A stretch of 48,385 nt of DNA from a virus. The position numbers and the translations under genes are program-made. The DNA is taken from the IMG/VR virus record IMGVR_UViG_3300046373_000131, positions 1 to 48,385 of that record, one strand, 5' to 3'. The notes beneath the pieces were generated by a model that worked only from the letters and a program-made list of their open reading frames with translations, had not been told where the DNA came from and searched no databases. Of the stretch, positions 20,711-30,608 are shown piece after piece; position 1 is the first letter of the stretch; each line of letters starts with the position of its first letter.

Positions 20711-21346
20711 ATGTCGGCCCTCGTCCATATTGGCGAGGTGGGTATTCACCATGCGGGAGGGTCGCTAATATTGCGGCCCTCTTTGCTTGCAATGTCCCGT
20801 CTCGGAACACCCGAAGAAATTGTATTGACCCTTTCCATCGTTTTCGGCCAGGGGCTCAACTGTCACCCGAACTACCGAAAGCAGGCGCATAAGCACCAGC
20901 TACGCGCGGCCCTGGAGGTGTGGCAGGCTTGCGCGCCCGAGGGCTGCGACCTGGACCCGCTGACCGGCAGTTTCTCAATGCGCGGTGGGTGGCGGATGGG
21001 CGCAGCGGATCCGGCGGACGTCATCATAGTGGCCCAGGGGCTGCTACGGCATGGTGTGCTGGGGGACCCAGACGAGCGCAAGGCTGACGACCCGGAGCAA
21101 GACGCCGAACGCACCGACGGCGAGTACGAGCCGGGCTTTCACTGTCGACGGCACGCGGCCACCGCCATGGGCCACCTCGCCCTTTCCGAGTCCGAAGCCT
21201 GGAACATGACTTTAACCGGACTTCGGCTGGCACTTGAGGCAAAATACCCTAAACCGAAAAGTACCGCCGAACAGGCAGCTTCCCGCGCACCGAGCGAGAG
21301 CGAGTACGAGAAAACCATGGCGTGGTTCGACACCTTGCCGCTATAG
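20711..21346 (+). CDS. DUF6246-like tail assembly chaperone (211 aa)
   Basis: ATG 20711 follows GGAGGGG. The N-terminal segment (GEVGIHHAGGSLILRPSLLAMSRLGTPEEIV) matches the start of DUF6246 proteins, which occupy the chaperone position before the tape measure gene. The middle has Cys/His residues, and residues ~150-211 are helical. In many siphophages this region has a -1 frameshift making two products; I see a single continuous gene and no clear slippery site near its end. Confidence 0.7.
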   Translation: MSALVHIGEVGIHHAGGSLILRPSLLAMSRLGTPEEIVLTLSIVFGQGLNCHPNYRKQAHKHQLRAALEVWQACAPEGCDLDPLTGSFSMRGGWRMGAADPADVIIVAQGLLRHGVLGDPDERKADDPEQDAERTDGEYEPGFHCRRHAATAMGHLALSESEAWNMTLTGLRLALEAKYPKPKSTAEQAASRAPSESEYEKTMAWFDTLPL

Positions 21347-21358
21347 AGGGGTATACCC

Positions 21359-24154
21359 GTGGCCCAAGACCTCGGAACGATCTATTACGAGATTGACGCA
21401 AAGCTGGACAAACTGCTGTCCCAGTCGCGCGCAGCGGATAGCGCAATCGGAAAGAATGAAAAGTCTCTTTCCGACGTAGAGAAACAAATGCGCAAGACCA
21501 ATACCGCATCCGAGGAACTGGGCGGCGGGCTGAACGGAATCACCCGGGCCCTGAAAGCTCTTGCAGCCGCAAGCGCCCTGCGTGAAATCGCCGGCATGGT
21601 GCAGGGCTACCAGGAGATGGCGGACCGGGTGCGCCTGGCCACGTCCAGCACTCAAGAGTTTGAGATGGTGCAGGCCCGCTTAGTGCAGACCGCGAACGGC
21701 ACCTACCGGTCCCTGGCGGAGGCGCAGGAGGTTTACATCCGGACCGCCGACGCCCTTCGGTCCATGGGCTATAACACTCAGCAGGCTATGGATGTAACGG
21801 ACTCGCTGTCCTACCTTTTCGTGACGAACGCCACGAACGCGGAGCGGGCTGCCGGAGCCATCGGCGCGTTCTCCAAGGCCCTTAACAAGGGCAAGGTAGA
21901 GGCCGACGCCTGGGAGACGATCCAGTCCGCCGTACCCACCCTGGTCAAAGCCATTGCTGACGCCACCGGAAAGACGGAGGCTCAGGTTCGCGCCTTGGGT
22001 GCGGCCGGTAAGCTGGCCGGTGCGGACCTCACCGAAGGCCTGCGCAAGTCGTTGGACGAGAACTCCAAGGCTGCGGCCGACATGGCCAACAACCTGAACG
22101 ACGCCAGGACCCGAATGGTCACCGCCCTGACCGCTATTTTCGTGGCGGTTGAGGATCAAACGGGCGCATGGCAGAAGCTGACCGACGGCATAATAACCGC
22201 GGCGGACTGGCTCCTGGAGGCTGCCGGTGACGCTGACAAGATGGCCGCGTTCATGGACACCGCGACCATTGCCATTACCGCTACGGCGGCGATCATGGCC
22301 GGCCGTCTGCTCACCGCCCTGGGCGCGTACATTGGACAGCAGGCGCTTCTAATCGCCGGTCTGGTCCGGCAGAACCTGGCAGAACGAGCGGCGGCCACGT
22401 CCGCACTCGCACTCGCCCAGGGACAACTGGCGGTGGCGCTGTCGGCTGCTGACCGTGCCCGAGCTACTGAGGCGGCCACTGCGGCCCAGTTACGGCTAAA
22501 TGCCGTTACAACGGCGGGCACCATCGCCATGCGCGGCCTGGGCGTAGCCATGGGCCTCCTGGGCGGCCCTGGCGGCCTGCTCCTGCTGGCGGCTGCGGCC
22601 ATCTACACGTTCGGCAGCAATAGCCGGGACGCCGAAAAGCCGGTACAGGACCTGGCCAAGGCAGTTGGCGAACTCGGCACCAAGGCCCTTGAGCTGCAAA
22701 AGATCCAGCTCATGGACAAAATCGAGCAGATGGGCCAACTGGGCCAGGCCGCGTCCAACAGTGCGGCCCGCATTGAAACCCTGCAGAAAAACCTCAAGGA
22801 GTTTCCGAAGTCTGAAAAGGCCGAGGAATGGCGCCGGGACCTGGCCGCCCAGGAAGCGGCGGCGGAGGGTGCTGGCAGCGAACTGGAGAACTACAAGAAG
22901 CGCGTACAGGATGTCGACAAGGAACTGGCCAAGCGTAAAACCAGTTTCGGCACCCAGATGGGGGGAACGGTCGAGCCGGACCTGGTAACACCTCCGGACG
23001 CCTCGAAAGAGGAGGCCGCAGCCAAGAAAAGGCAAACCCTTCTGGACGCCAACGTAAAGGCCATCAAGGACCTGGCGCAGGCTCAGAAAGAGGCGTCCCT
23101 GTCCGGCTACGAGCTGGCCGAGTCCCAAGCCCTGGCCAACCTGAACAAACTCGCCACTCCGCAGCAAATCCAGCAGGTCAAGGACATGACCCGCGCCATC
23201 TACGACCAGAACGAACTGGTCAAGACCGCAGCGGCCGAACAGGAGAAAGCGGCGGCCATGAAAAAAGCGGCGACTGCCGCAGACCCGCGTACCGCTGCAA
23301 CGGACAAATACACTACCGACCTGGCAGCCTACCAGACCTACAAAGACAATCAGTTAATAACGGACCTGCAGTACGAGGAGCTTAAGAACGCGGCGGCAAC
23401 CCAGTACGAGGCGGACCGCCTGGCCGCCCAAGAACAGATGTTTGCGGCCCAGTCTCGCGGCAATGCGTTTGTGATGGACTCGCTGAACGCCCTGGGGCAA
23501 ACGTCAACTCAGGTCCTGTCGGGCTTGCTCTCCGGGACTATGAACGGCCAGCAGGCCATGCAGGCCCTGGCCAACACGGTGTTTAACCAAGTGATCGGCG
23601 CCGTAGTGGACTGGGGCCTGGCCCAGGTCAAGGCCATGATTATGGGGCAGACCGCCCAGGCGGCCGCTACGGCGGCTGGCGTGGCTCAGGGCGCAACCCT
23701 GGCGGCGGCATACACCCCTGCGGCCATCGCAGCCAGCATCATGTCCTTTGGCGCAGCCCCTGCGGCAGGTTCGGCAGGTATGGCCGCTGCGGTACCTGCA
23801 ATGACCGCCATGCTCCACGTTGCTCGGAAAACGGGCGGTCCGGTAGGCGCCGAGGGCATGTACCGGGTTAACGAGGGCGGCGCCCCGGAGATTTTCACCG
23901 GGTCCAACGGCTCGCAATACCTACTCCCGAACAAAAACGGCAACGTGGTATCGAACGCGGACGCTACGGCGGGAGGAAACGGCGGGGTAACGGTCCAGAT
24001 TATCAATAACTCCTCCCGCGTCCAGGTCCGGGAGGAGCAGAGCAACGACGAGATGGACAAGTTCCGCCGCTTCTACATTGAGGACTGGGAGAGCGGCGGC
24101 CCCATGTCGTCTGCTACTATCGGCATGACCAACATTCAACGAGTAGGTACATGA
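21359..24154 (+). CDS. tape measure protein
   Basis: A 931-aa protein starting at GTG 21359 behind GAGGGG. The first ~220 residues show the tape measure N-terminal domain (GTIYYEIDAKLDKLLSQSRA; VYIRTADALRSMGYNTQQAM; SALPTLVKAI-like region). Two hydrophobic regions follow at about 300-345 and 385-420, then long helical, Ala/Glu/Lys-rich segments. The C-terminal part (MYRVNEGGAPEIF) is the typical tape measure end. It sets tail length and forms part of the DNA channel at ejection. At ~1.5 angstrom per residue the tail should be about 140 nm. Confidence 0.95.
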   Translation: MAQDLGTIYYEIDAKLDKLLSQSRAADSAIGKNEKSLSDVEKQMRKTNTASEELGGGLNGITRALKALAAASALREIAGMVQGYQEMADRVRLATSSTQEFEMVQARLVQTANGTYRSLAEAQEVYIRTADALRSMGYNTQQAMDVTDSLSYLFVTNATNAERAAGAIGAFSKALNKGKVEADAWETIQSAVPTLVKAIADATGKTEAQVRALGAAGKLAGADLTEGLRKSLDENSKAAADMANNLNDARTRMVTALTAIFVAVEDQTGAWQKLTDGIITAADWLLEAAGDADKMAAFMDTATIAITATAAIMAGRLLTALGAYIGQQALLIAGLVRQNLAERAAATSALALAQGQLAVALSAADRARATEAATAAQLRLNAVTTAGTIAMRGLGVAMGLLGGPGGLLLLAAAAIYTFGSNSRDAEKPVQDLAKAVGELGTKALELQKIQLMDKIEQMGQLGQAASNSAARIETLQKNLKEFPKSEKAEEWRRDLAAQEAAAEGAGSELENYKKRVQDVDKELAKRKTSFGTQMGGTVEPDLVTPPDASKEEAAAKKRQTLLDANVKAIKDLAQAQKEASLSGYELAESQALANLNKLATPQQIQQVKDMTRAIYDQNELVKTAAAEQEKAAAMKKAATAADPRTAATDKYTTDLAAYQTYKDNQLITDLQYEELKNAAATQYEADRLAAQEQMFAAQSRGNAFVMDSLNALGQTSTQVLSGLLSGTMNGQQAMQALANTVFNQVIGAVVDWGLAQVKAMIMGQTAQAAATAAGVAQGATLAAAYTPAAIAASIMSFGAAPAAGSAGMAAAVPAMTAMLHVARKTGGPVGAEGMYRVNEGGAPEIFTGSNGSQYLLPNKNGNVVSNADATAGGNGGVTVQIINNSSRVQVREEQSNDEMDKFRRFYIEDWESGGPMSSATIGMTNIQRVGT

Positions 24155-24645
24155 ACCCGCTAAATGAATACTATTGCTCGGGCTCCTCGGAACAGGTAGC
24201 ACTACACACCCTGGAGCTTACAAGCCCGGGGTGGCCCGAGGCCGTTCTGCTTTGCCAGGGTTTCGAGGACCAGGTTTGCGTAACTGAGGACGGCCGCGTG
24301 TTGGAATTCAAGGCGAGCGGTTTCGACATTGCGCTGCCGAAGTCGGAAGGGTCGGCACGCCAGGAACTCCAATTTGGGCTGGACAACGTGTCCCGTGCCG
24401 CCCAGGTCCTGCTGTCCGCTTCCATCGACGCCCAGGCCGAGATAACTCTCACGCGCCGGCTCTACATGTGGCCGAACCTGTCCGCACCCGCCGAAGCCCC
24501 CTCGGTAATGACGGTACTGTCCGCGTCGTTCAACGCCTCCGCAGCCCAAGTAAAGGCCGGCCTGCTCGACCTGCTCAATCTGGCGTGGCCCCGTCTGCGG
24601 TACACCCTGGACCTGGTGCCGGGGATTCGGTTCATCAATGATTGA
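24151..24645 (+). CDS. DUF1833-like tail protein (164 aa)
   Basis: ATG 24151 overlaps the tape measure stop as ATGA. The pattern LHTLELTSPGWPEAVLLCQG, then RQELQFGLDNVSRA and ITLTRRLY, matches DUF1833 proteins found directly after tape measure genes in lambda-like tails. It is probably a distal tail hub component. It overlaps the peptidase gene by 8 nt. Confidence 0.8.
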   Translation: MNPLNEYYCSGSSEQVALHTLELTSPGWPEAVLLCQGFEDQVCVTEDGRVLEFKASGFDIALPKSEGSARQELQFGLDNVSRAAQVLLSASIDAQAEITLTRRLYMWPNLSAPAEAPSVMTVLSASFNASAAQVKAGLLDLLNLAWPRLRYTLDLVPGIRFIND

Positions 24646-25048
24646 CTTTCGTAGCTACCGCAAGCTCCAGTACCTGGACGGCGGGCGGGGTCCGGTCCAA
24701 ATAGACTGCTGGGGCCTGGTGCGCCTGGTGCGCCACGACATGGGCTACCCCTGGCTCCCCTCGTTCGCGGAGTGCCGGCATACGGACCCTCGTGGCTTTA
24801 CCCGGGCGTACGAACAGCAGGCCGCCGCCATGGTCTGCGGACCGGCCCGGGAGGCGTCCATTGCCGCCGCTTTCCGTGGGCGAATCTGCGTCCATGTTGG
24901 TATAGTGGTCGCAATTGACGCTCGGCTAATGGTGTTCGACATCGACGCCGGGCGACCGGCTGAGTGCACGCCGCTTCTAGACTTTGAAGCCCGCTATGGT
25001 GAGGTCCGCTACTACCATGATCAAGATTTACCCGAGCCCATTCTCTGA
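24638..25048 (+). CDS. NlpC/P60-like tail peptidase (136 aa)
   Basis: A small papain-like peptidase of tail tips, similar in place to lambda gpK. The catalytic Cys is in DCWGLVRL (Cys24), and the candidate His is in CVHVGIVV (His86), followed by polar residues in VFDID. Such enzymes cut peptidoglycan cross-bridges during DNA ejection or help tail maturation. ATG 24638 overlaps the DUF1833 gene, and the end overlaps the tip protein gene by 32 nt. Confidence 0.8.
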   Translation: MIDFRSYRKLQYLDGGRGPVQIDCWGLVRLVRHDMGYPWLPSFAECRHTDPRGFTRAYEQQAAAMVCGPAREASIAAAFRGRICVHVGIVVAIDARLMVFDIDAGRPAECTPLLDFEARYGEVRYYHDQDLPEPIL

Positions 25049-27758
25049 CCCGGATTTGCACGAGCCCATCTACGAGGCTCCAGTTATGCCCGGGGAAACC
25101 CTGGAGGAGCTGGTGCGGCGCCTGGTGCCATCGTACGACCCCCTGCAGCCGACTCCTTGGAGCTGCCAGGTCAACGGAATGGAAGTGCCCCCGAGCCGGT
25201 ACGCAAAGGCCGTACTAGGCCCGGACACCACCGTCTCGTTCTTCTTGACGCCTCGGGGCAGCCTGGTAGGCAAGCTTGTAAATGCCGTCTTGAACATCTT
25301 TACGCTGGGGGCCTGGTCCCTGGTGTCCAAATTCATGACGCCGAACGTGGCCAAGTCGGGCGCAGGCGGTGGCGGCTCGCAAGACCGTGATGACATGGAC
25401 CTGGCTTCTGTAAAGGCCAACACCGTCAAGCAGGGCGGCGTGATCCGTGAAAAGTTCGGTGAGGGGCGGATTTATCCCGACCACCTGGTGCAGATGCGTC
25501 GGTTTTTCGTAGACGGCCAGCCCGAGCGCCAGGCCTGTGAGATGTTGCTGTGCCTCGGGCGCGGTCGGTTCTTGACGGACCTGGCGCGGTCCAAGGTCGG
25601 GGAGACCACCCAGTCCGCCCTGGGCGATAACTTCGTGACGCGTCTGTATGAGCCAGGGGCGGACCTGACCAACGAGGCCATGGCGGACAACTGGTTCACC
25701 TCGTCCGAAGTCGGAGGCACATCCAGCGGCACCGCCGGCCTGGAGCTTACCGTGGTTTCGAGCGTCAAACAGAACGCGGAGGTGTCTACCGTCGTGCTGT
25801 CGGGAAACACGGTCACCGTGCCCTCCGGCGCCGGAACATGGCCGACTGGATGGGCGGCGGGCATGATCATCCGAGCGGTGACGCCGTACGCTTGGACGGT
25901 CACAGACGGCGGTGCCGGTCTGAGGGATCGGATAACTGGCCCTTGGGACAGCATAAATCCAGTGGTCGGGATGAACCTGGAGGTGGCTGGGGACTTTTCC
26001 GGGCGCTTTATCGTGGAATCGGTAGTCCTCACAACCGGCGGTGCGGTGGACTACGTGACGCTGAACTTCGACAATGGGGCCGCCGCCACCGAACTGCCTA
26101 CCGGAACCGCTAACCTCGCAGTTGGGTACGCCGGGCTCCGGTTCCGCATCGTGGCCATTACCCCGCAGATTTTGACTTTGACGCGCCTGACGGACACCGG
26201 GGCAAACGACCCTACGTGGCCCGGGTTCGCCAGCCTAAACTCCGCCAGCGCCTCGTTTACCCTAGACCAGTTCAACCTGGAAAGCGGATGGTCTGGGCCT
26301 ATGGCAGCCTGCCCAGAGGGGGAGAAAACCCGGACACTGGAAATCGACTTTTTTTACCCGAACGGTCTGTATCGTACCAACGAGTACGGCAACACCGTCT
26401 CCTATCGAATCGAGGTCGAGGTTCAGTACCGTGAGATTGGCCCGGCGGGCCCTTGGACGGCGGTCTCCTACATCCACAGCGGCGATAAAATCGCGCAGAT
26501 TGGGTTCTCCCCCCGGATCGAACTGCCGACTGAGATGCGGCCCGAGGTTCGGGTTCGCCGTTTGACCCCCGTTACCGCAGTAAACGGCACCTCCGACAAA
26601 GTGCAGTGGTACGGCTTGAAAAGTCGCCTAAGCACCCGTGCGAACTCGTACGCCGGCCTCTCGGTAGCGGCTGCCCGGGTGTTCGGCGGCGGCGCCCTCG
26701 GGGCCCAGGCCGAACAGATGGTCTCCTATTGGGTAACGCGGATACTCCCGCGCCGTAGGGGCGGACAGTGGCTCCCGGAGGCGCCGACGCGCTCTATTGT
26801 GGACGCCTGCATGTACTTGATCCGCGACCGGGGTTACGGCGACAACCGCGTGGACCTGGCCGAGTGGGACCGCCTGGGCGCGATATGGGACGCACGGCAG
26901 GACTATTTTGACGGATCCTTTGAAAAGGAGACGACCGCAGAAGCAGCGCTAAACGTCATCCTGCGAGCAGGTTACGCCAACATCACCGCACCTCGGGGGA
27001 TCCTGCGGCCGGCCAGGGACGCCCAACGTTCGGCAGCGGAAAAGGCCGTAGCGCGCCTATACAGTCCGCAGAACAGCACCGACATTGTGCGAAGCGGATC
27101 GCCGGTAAACCCGAACGACGCTGACGCCGTAAACGTAAAGTGGATGAACCCCGTAACCTGGACTCTCGAAACCGTTAAGTGCCGCGTTCCGGGAGCCCCG
27201 GCGCCTAAAAAGATCCTTGAGATGACCGTGGAGGGGGTGAACGACCGCACCCACGCCTGGCGGCTCGGGATGCGCGAGCTGATGACCATTCGATATCGGC
27301 GCTGGCGTTACACGTTCTCAACGGGTCTCGACTCGTTTGCGAGTGCCTACATGGACTATGCCGAGCTGAGCGACTACGTTCCGGAACTCCCGAGTGGCGG
27401 CCATCTGCGATACTGGGACGGCGCGCAAACGTTCGTGTCCAATGAGCCCGTCCAGGAGGGCGCCACCGTCGCAGTATTACGGCGCCCGGACGGCACCAAG
27501 TTCGGCCCGTACCCCATAACCGTGGTCGACCCGTACACGTTCACAATGGCGCAGCCTCTCGACTTTGCGCCCATAGACGAGACAAACGGTGGCCGTATGC
27601 CCACCCATGTTTTCACCGGAACCATCACCGAGGAGTTCTGGCCGGTCCTGGTATCCAGCGTGGCCCCGTCCAGCCAGTTTCGTGCCAATGTCCAGGCGCT
27701 AGGGTATGATGAGCGTGTGTACCAATTTGATAACGCGGAGCCTCCAGCCGATGCTTGA
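25017..27758 (+). CDS. tail tip/central host-specificity protein (gpJ-like)
   Basis: A 913-aa protein. ATG 25017 is chosen over an upstream start because GAGG at ~24999-25003 fits it. Residues 1-130 form a lambda gpI/gpJ-like start with a hydrophobic stretch (VGKLVNAVLNIFTLGAWSLV) around 85-105. Later parts include GYGDNRVDLAEWDRLGAIWD and GILRPARD..S.., typical of the gpJ hub domain (Phage-tail_3), and several fibronectin-like beta regions. It forms the tip that contacts the host. The end overlaps the next gene by 8 nt. Confidence 0.85.
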   Translation: MIKIYPSPFSDPDLHEPIYEAPVMPGETLEELVRRLVPSYDPLQPTPWSCQVNGMEVPPSRYAKAVLGPDTTVSFFLTPRGSLVGKLVNAVLNIFTLGAWSLVSKFMTPNVAKSGAGGGGSQDRDDMDLASVKANTVKQGGVIREKFGEGRIYPDHLVQMRRFFVDGQPERQACEMLLCLGRGRFLTDLARSKVGETTQSALGDNFVTRLYEPGADLTNEAMADNWFTSSEVGGTSSGTAGLELTVVSSVKQNAEVSTVVLSGNTVTVPSGAGTWPTGWAAGMIIRAVTPYAWTVTDGGAGLRDRITGPWDSINPVVGMNLEVAGDFSGRFIVESVVLTTGGAVDYVTLNFDNGAAATELPTGTANLAVGYAGLRFRIVAITPQILTLTRLTDTGANDPTWPGFASLNSASASFTLDQFNLESGWSGPMAACPEGEKTRTLEIDFFYPNGLYRTNEYGNTVSYRIEVEVQYREIGPAGPWTAVSYIHSGDKIAQIGFSPRIELPTEMRPEVRVRRLTPVTAVNGTSDKVQWYGLKSRLSTRANSYAGLSVAAARVFGGGALGAQAEQMVSYWVTRILPRRRGGQWLPEAPTRSIVDACMYLIRDRGYGDNRVDLAEWDRLGAIWDARQDYFDGSFEKETTAEAALNVILRAGYANITAPRGILRPARDAQRSAAEKAVARLYSPQNSTDIVRSGSPVNPNDADAVNVKWMNPVTWTLETVKCRVPGAPAPKKILEMTVEGVNDRTHAWRLGMRELMTIRYRRWRYTFSTGLDSFASAYMDYAELSDYVPELPSGGHLRYWDGAQTFVSNEPVQEGATVAVLRRPDGTKFGPYPITVVDPYTFTMAQPLDFAPIDETNGGRMPTHVFTGTITEEFWPVLVSSVAPSSQFRANVQALGYDERVYQFDNAEPPADA

Positions 27759-28206
27759 CCGATACCCCGAGTCTTTACCGGCGCCGCTCAAAGTCGAAAC
27801 GGCTTTCCAGATGGTCGACCCGTTGGTGTCCACCCCGTTCGACTCCGGGCAAACCCGCTGGGACCGGCAGTTCACCGATGTGCCTACCGCTACGCCCATG
27901 GCGTTTATCTTTAACGACGCTGAGTGTCAGGCGTTTATGGCGTGGCATCGTGACGTCCTGAAAGACGGGGCCAAGTGGTTTGAAATGCCTATTCGGACTC
28001 CGGTAGGCCTGAACTACGAGGAGGCGCACTTTGTGAAAGCCTACTCCGGACCCAGCCGAACGGGCTACGACAAGTGGCGCATTTCCGCAAACATCCTGCT
28101 TCGGCGTCGGCCTATGCCGCCAATGGGGGAGGGCGAGTTCCCCGAGGACATCGTGTTCTCTGAACTTTTCGACTTGACCATTAATCGGGAGCTGCCACGA
28201 GCATGA
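27751..28206 (+). CDS. tail tip accessory protein (151 aa)
   Basis: ATG 27751 follows CGGAG and overlaps the tip gene. The product starts MLDRYPESLPAPLKVETAFQ, has FIFNDAECQAFMAWHRDVLKDG and a late SGPSRTGYDKWRISANILLRRR strand set. Proteins with this pattern are common directly behind gpJ-like genes in Pseudomonas and Burkholderia siphophages, with no known activity; they may link tip and spike. The stop overlaps the spike ATG. Confidence 0.7.
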   Translation: MLDRYPESLPAPLKVETAFQMVDPLVSTPFDSGQTRWDRQFTDVPTATPMAFIFNDAECQAFMAWHRDVLKDGAKWFEMPIRTPVGLNYEEAHFVKAYSGPSRTGYDKWRISANILLRRRPMPPMGEGEFPEDIVFSELFDLTINRELPRA

Positions 28207-30170
28207 CTACCTTTAACACCGGAAACCCCGTCCCGTCCGCTAATGCCAAGGACCGGTACGACAACAGCCAGACCTTTGACGAGTTCGTATCGAGTCAGAA
28301 TGACTACACGGTAACCCGACTGGGGTACACGCTGCCCACCATGTGGGGCATGACCGACACGTTCAATGCGTGGCTGGCCGGTTCAGCTTTTGAAGCAGTG
28401 CACCTGGTCTACGTGGATGGCAGCCCGCTAACGGTAAACCGCCCTACTCAGCTAATCGACCGGGCTGGGTCGGTTTACCGCATCAAGTTGCCATCCAGCT
28501 TCCCGGTAACGCTGACCGGCAACTTTGCCGTGGACTCGGCAAAACTGGTGGATAACGGGGACTTGAGCGTGCGGCAAGCCCTATTAAGCACAAACCTGTC
28601 CATGGGTGTTTCCATGGTCACGGGGGCTACTCGTACCGTTGCTACCCTGGCCGTGCTTAAGGCCATCCCAACCCTGCCGGTACCTCAGTCGGTAACCATG
28701 GTGCGCTACGTTGCCAACGGGCCTATCTGTGACTCCACCTACGACCCGGACCCTACCGACACCACTACCGTGGCCGATGACTGCGCAACCGTGCGTACTA
28801 CCGCCGGGCTGCTCTACCGGCTGCGCCATAAGGGGGTGCTGCATTTGGCCCAGGCCGGCGGCATGATGAACGGCACGACCGTAGACACGCCAGCCTGGAA
28901 CCGGGCGCTGGCGACTGCGATTAGCAAAATCGTCTTTGACAACGTGAGTATTACCAGCGCGCCGGTTGTCCACCCAAACGGCAACACGACGATTGAAGGC
29001 CTATCCCAGGCGGCCGTCCTACGCTCTCAAGACAACACCAACCATGAGACCACTCTGCTGGCCGCAGGGAAAACGGGAATCCGCTGGATCGGGTTCACTG
29101 TGGACGCGAATAGCCCGAACCGTATGAACGTTCTAGAGACCCGAACCGTGGCCGGGGAAATGCGTGGGTGTTTTGAGTCTTTCGCCAGGGACATGACGTT
29201 CATGAACGCCGTAGGCAATAACGGCATTCCCGGTATCGGGTTCTCCTCGGGCGGGGCAGGCGAAGGGGTGCATACCTATCGCTGCAAGTTCATTGACTGC
29301 GGGATTCCGGGAAAGGCAGCCGACGGCATTTTTTGCAGCTCTCGGAACTCCACCAACACGGCAAACGTGGCCATCCGCTGCAACGATACCGGGCACGTGG
29401 TGGAAAGCACGCATAACTCCGGGCACACCGATTTTACCTCGATTGACTGCGGCGCGGCGGCGGCTATCAGTAACGCAATCGGGACGGACACCTATGGCCA
29501 GTACTTGCGGGGCGGCACGGTCCGAAACTGGACGTCCTCGGTAACGGGGGGTATCCAAATTCTGACGGCCGGGGCGGGTAGCTTGCGGGGCTGGAAGGTT
29601 TCCGACATTACGATGGCGGCTGTTTCGAATGGCGTGGGCCCGGCACTCCAATGCCGCGAGACCGGCACCGGGCGCGTACGCCGGGGCAGCATTGACGATG
29701 TGACTATCGAGGGCGGCACCACTCAGGGCATGCTTATTTCGGGGGTTGACGTCTCTATTACAAACCCGCAAATCAGCGGCACCGTCTCGGCCCCTATCCA
29801 GGTCCAGGGCACGGACTCTAAAGTCAACGTTTCCGGCGGGTCGCTCACGGGCGGCGTGCACGGCATGGCAACGACCGGTAACGCTCGTCTAATCTCGCGC
29901 GGTGTCGTTATTGAGAGCCCGACGGGTTGGGGCGGTTTTGCTTTCGGGACCTCAACCATTATTGACTTCGGGTCGTACGTTCTTACCCCAGGCCAGGGGT
30001 CGTTCTCCAAGGACGCCACTGCGACCCTGAACCGCCTCGGCATGACCGGCAACGACCTAAGCTCCAGCGGGCTTATCACAGGGGCTGCCACCGGTACTCA
30101 GGCCAGCAAACTGCGGGTACTGGGTCCAAATAACCAAACTCTCGGCTACCTGCCGATTTACCCGGGTTGA
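28203..30170 (+). CDS. tailspike-like protein with beta-helix domain
   Basis: A 655-aa protein. Residues 1-50 (TFNTGNPVPSANAKDRYDNS) carry a virion-binding motif shared by many phage spikes and fibres. Residues ~150-600 have the repeated short strands, Asn/Gly turns and Val/Ile ladders of a right-handed parallel beta-helix of pectate-lyase type. Such spikes bind and often cleave capsule or O-antigen polysaccharide; catalytic residues cannot be named from sequence alone. ATG 28203 overlaps the previous stop. It is the last virion gene before lysis. Confidence 0.82.
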   Translation: MTTFNTGNPVPSANAKDRYDNSQTFDEFVSSQNDYTVTRLGYTLPTMWGMTDTFNAWLAGSAFEAVHLVYVDGSPLTVNRPTQLIDRAGSVYRIKLPSSFPVTLTGNFAVDSAKLVDNGDLSVRQALLSTNLSMGVSMVTGATRTVATLAVLKAIPTLPVPQSVTMVRYVANGPICDSTYDPDPTDTTTVADDCATVRTTAGLLYRLRHKGVLHLAQAGGMMNGTTVDTPAWNRALATAISKIVFDNVSITSAPVVHPNGNTTIEGLSQAAVLRSQDNTNHETTLLAAGKTGIRWIGFTVDANSPNRMNVLETRTVAGEMRGCFESFARDMTFMNAVGNNGIPGIGFSSGGAGEGVHTYRCKFIDCGIPGKAADGIFCSSRNSTNTANVAIRCNDTGHVVESTHNSGHTDFTSIDCGAAAAISNAIGTDTYGQYLRGGTVRNWTSSVTGGIQILTAGAGSLRGWKVSDITMAAVSNGVGPALQCRETGTGRVRRGSIDDVTIEGGTTQGMLISGVDVSITNPQISGTVSAPIQVQGTDSKVNVSGGSLTGGVHGMATTGNARLISRGVVIESPTGWGGFAFGTSTIIDFGSYVLTPGQGSFSKDATATLNRLGMTGNDLSSSGLITGAATGTQASKLRVLGPNNQTLGYLPIYPG

Positions 30171-30194
30171 TACTAAAACGCTATTGATCCAGGT

Positions 30195-30200
30195 TATACT
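30195..30200 (+). promoter_or_regulatory. -10-like box before lysis genes
   Basis: TATACT (30195-30200) followed by GCGCCAA matches the phage promoter -10 and its extension, but the -35 position (ACTAAA, 17-nt spacing) is far from TTGACA. It is a candidate late lysis promoter. Confidence 0.45.
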
Positions 30201-30228
30201 GCGCCAAACCTACGGAGGGGCGGCGCGT

Positions 30229-30603
30229 ATGCCGATTGAGCAGTGTTCACATTGGCTATGTGCCAGTTTCATAGTGGTTATGGCCGCACTACACCCATGG
30301 GCGGCAGTCGGGGCAGGTTTCGGCTGCTGCTTCTTTATGGCCTACCCTCCTCGCAAAACTTCCTACCTTGCCCGCCTGGCCCTTATGGCGTTCTCGTGGG
30401 GGTTCGGCTACGCCAGCGGCGTGTTTTTCTTTCCGGACGGCCCGCCCTACGACCCATCTGCGATGTTGCCGGCTGTGGCACTAAGCGCGCTGGCCGTGGT
30501 CATAGGGTTAGCGGTGGTCAAAATGATGGAACGCAACACGCCGCTGCCGGAGTGGGTAAAGGACATCGTGGCCATGCTCCCGCTAACTAAGCGCAAAGGG
30601 TGA
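30229..30603 (+). CDS. holin-like membrane protein (124 aa)
   Basis: ATG 30229 follows GGAGG at ~30214. Three to four membrane segments are visible: about 8-22, 24-36, 45-65 and 78-98 (AMLPAVALSALAVVIGLAVV). The end is basic (LTKRKG), in the cytoplasm. Size, hydropathy and place between spike and endolysin genes fit a holin that opens the inner membrane. A second small membrane protein follows, so one may be holin and the other antiholin; the sequence does not say which. Confidence 0.7.
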   Translation: MPIEQCSHWLCASFIVVMAALHPWAAVGAGFGCCFFMAYPPRKTSYLARLALMAFSWGFGYASGVFFFPDGPPYDPSAMLPAVALSALAVVIGLAVVKMMERNTPLPEWVKDIVAMLPLTKRKG

Positions 30604-30608
30604 AAACA

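Noticed and set aside
20711-21360. Programmed -1 frameshift in the tail chaperone
   Set aside because: No clear X-XXY-YYZ slippery site near the end of the gene and the downstream frame is closed soon by the GTG start of the tape measure gene.
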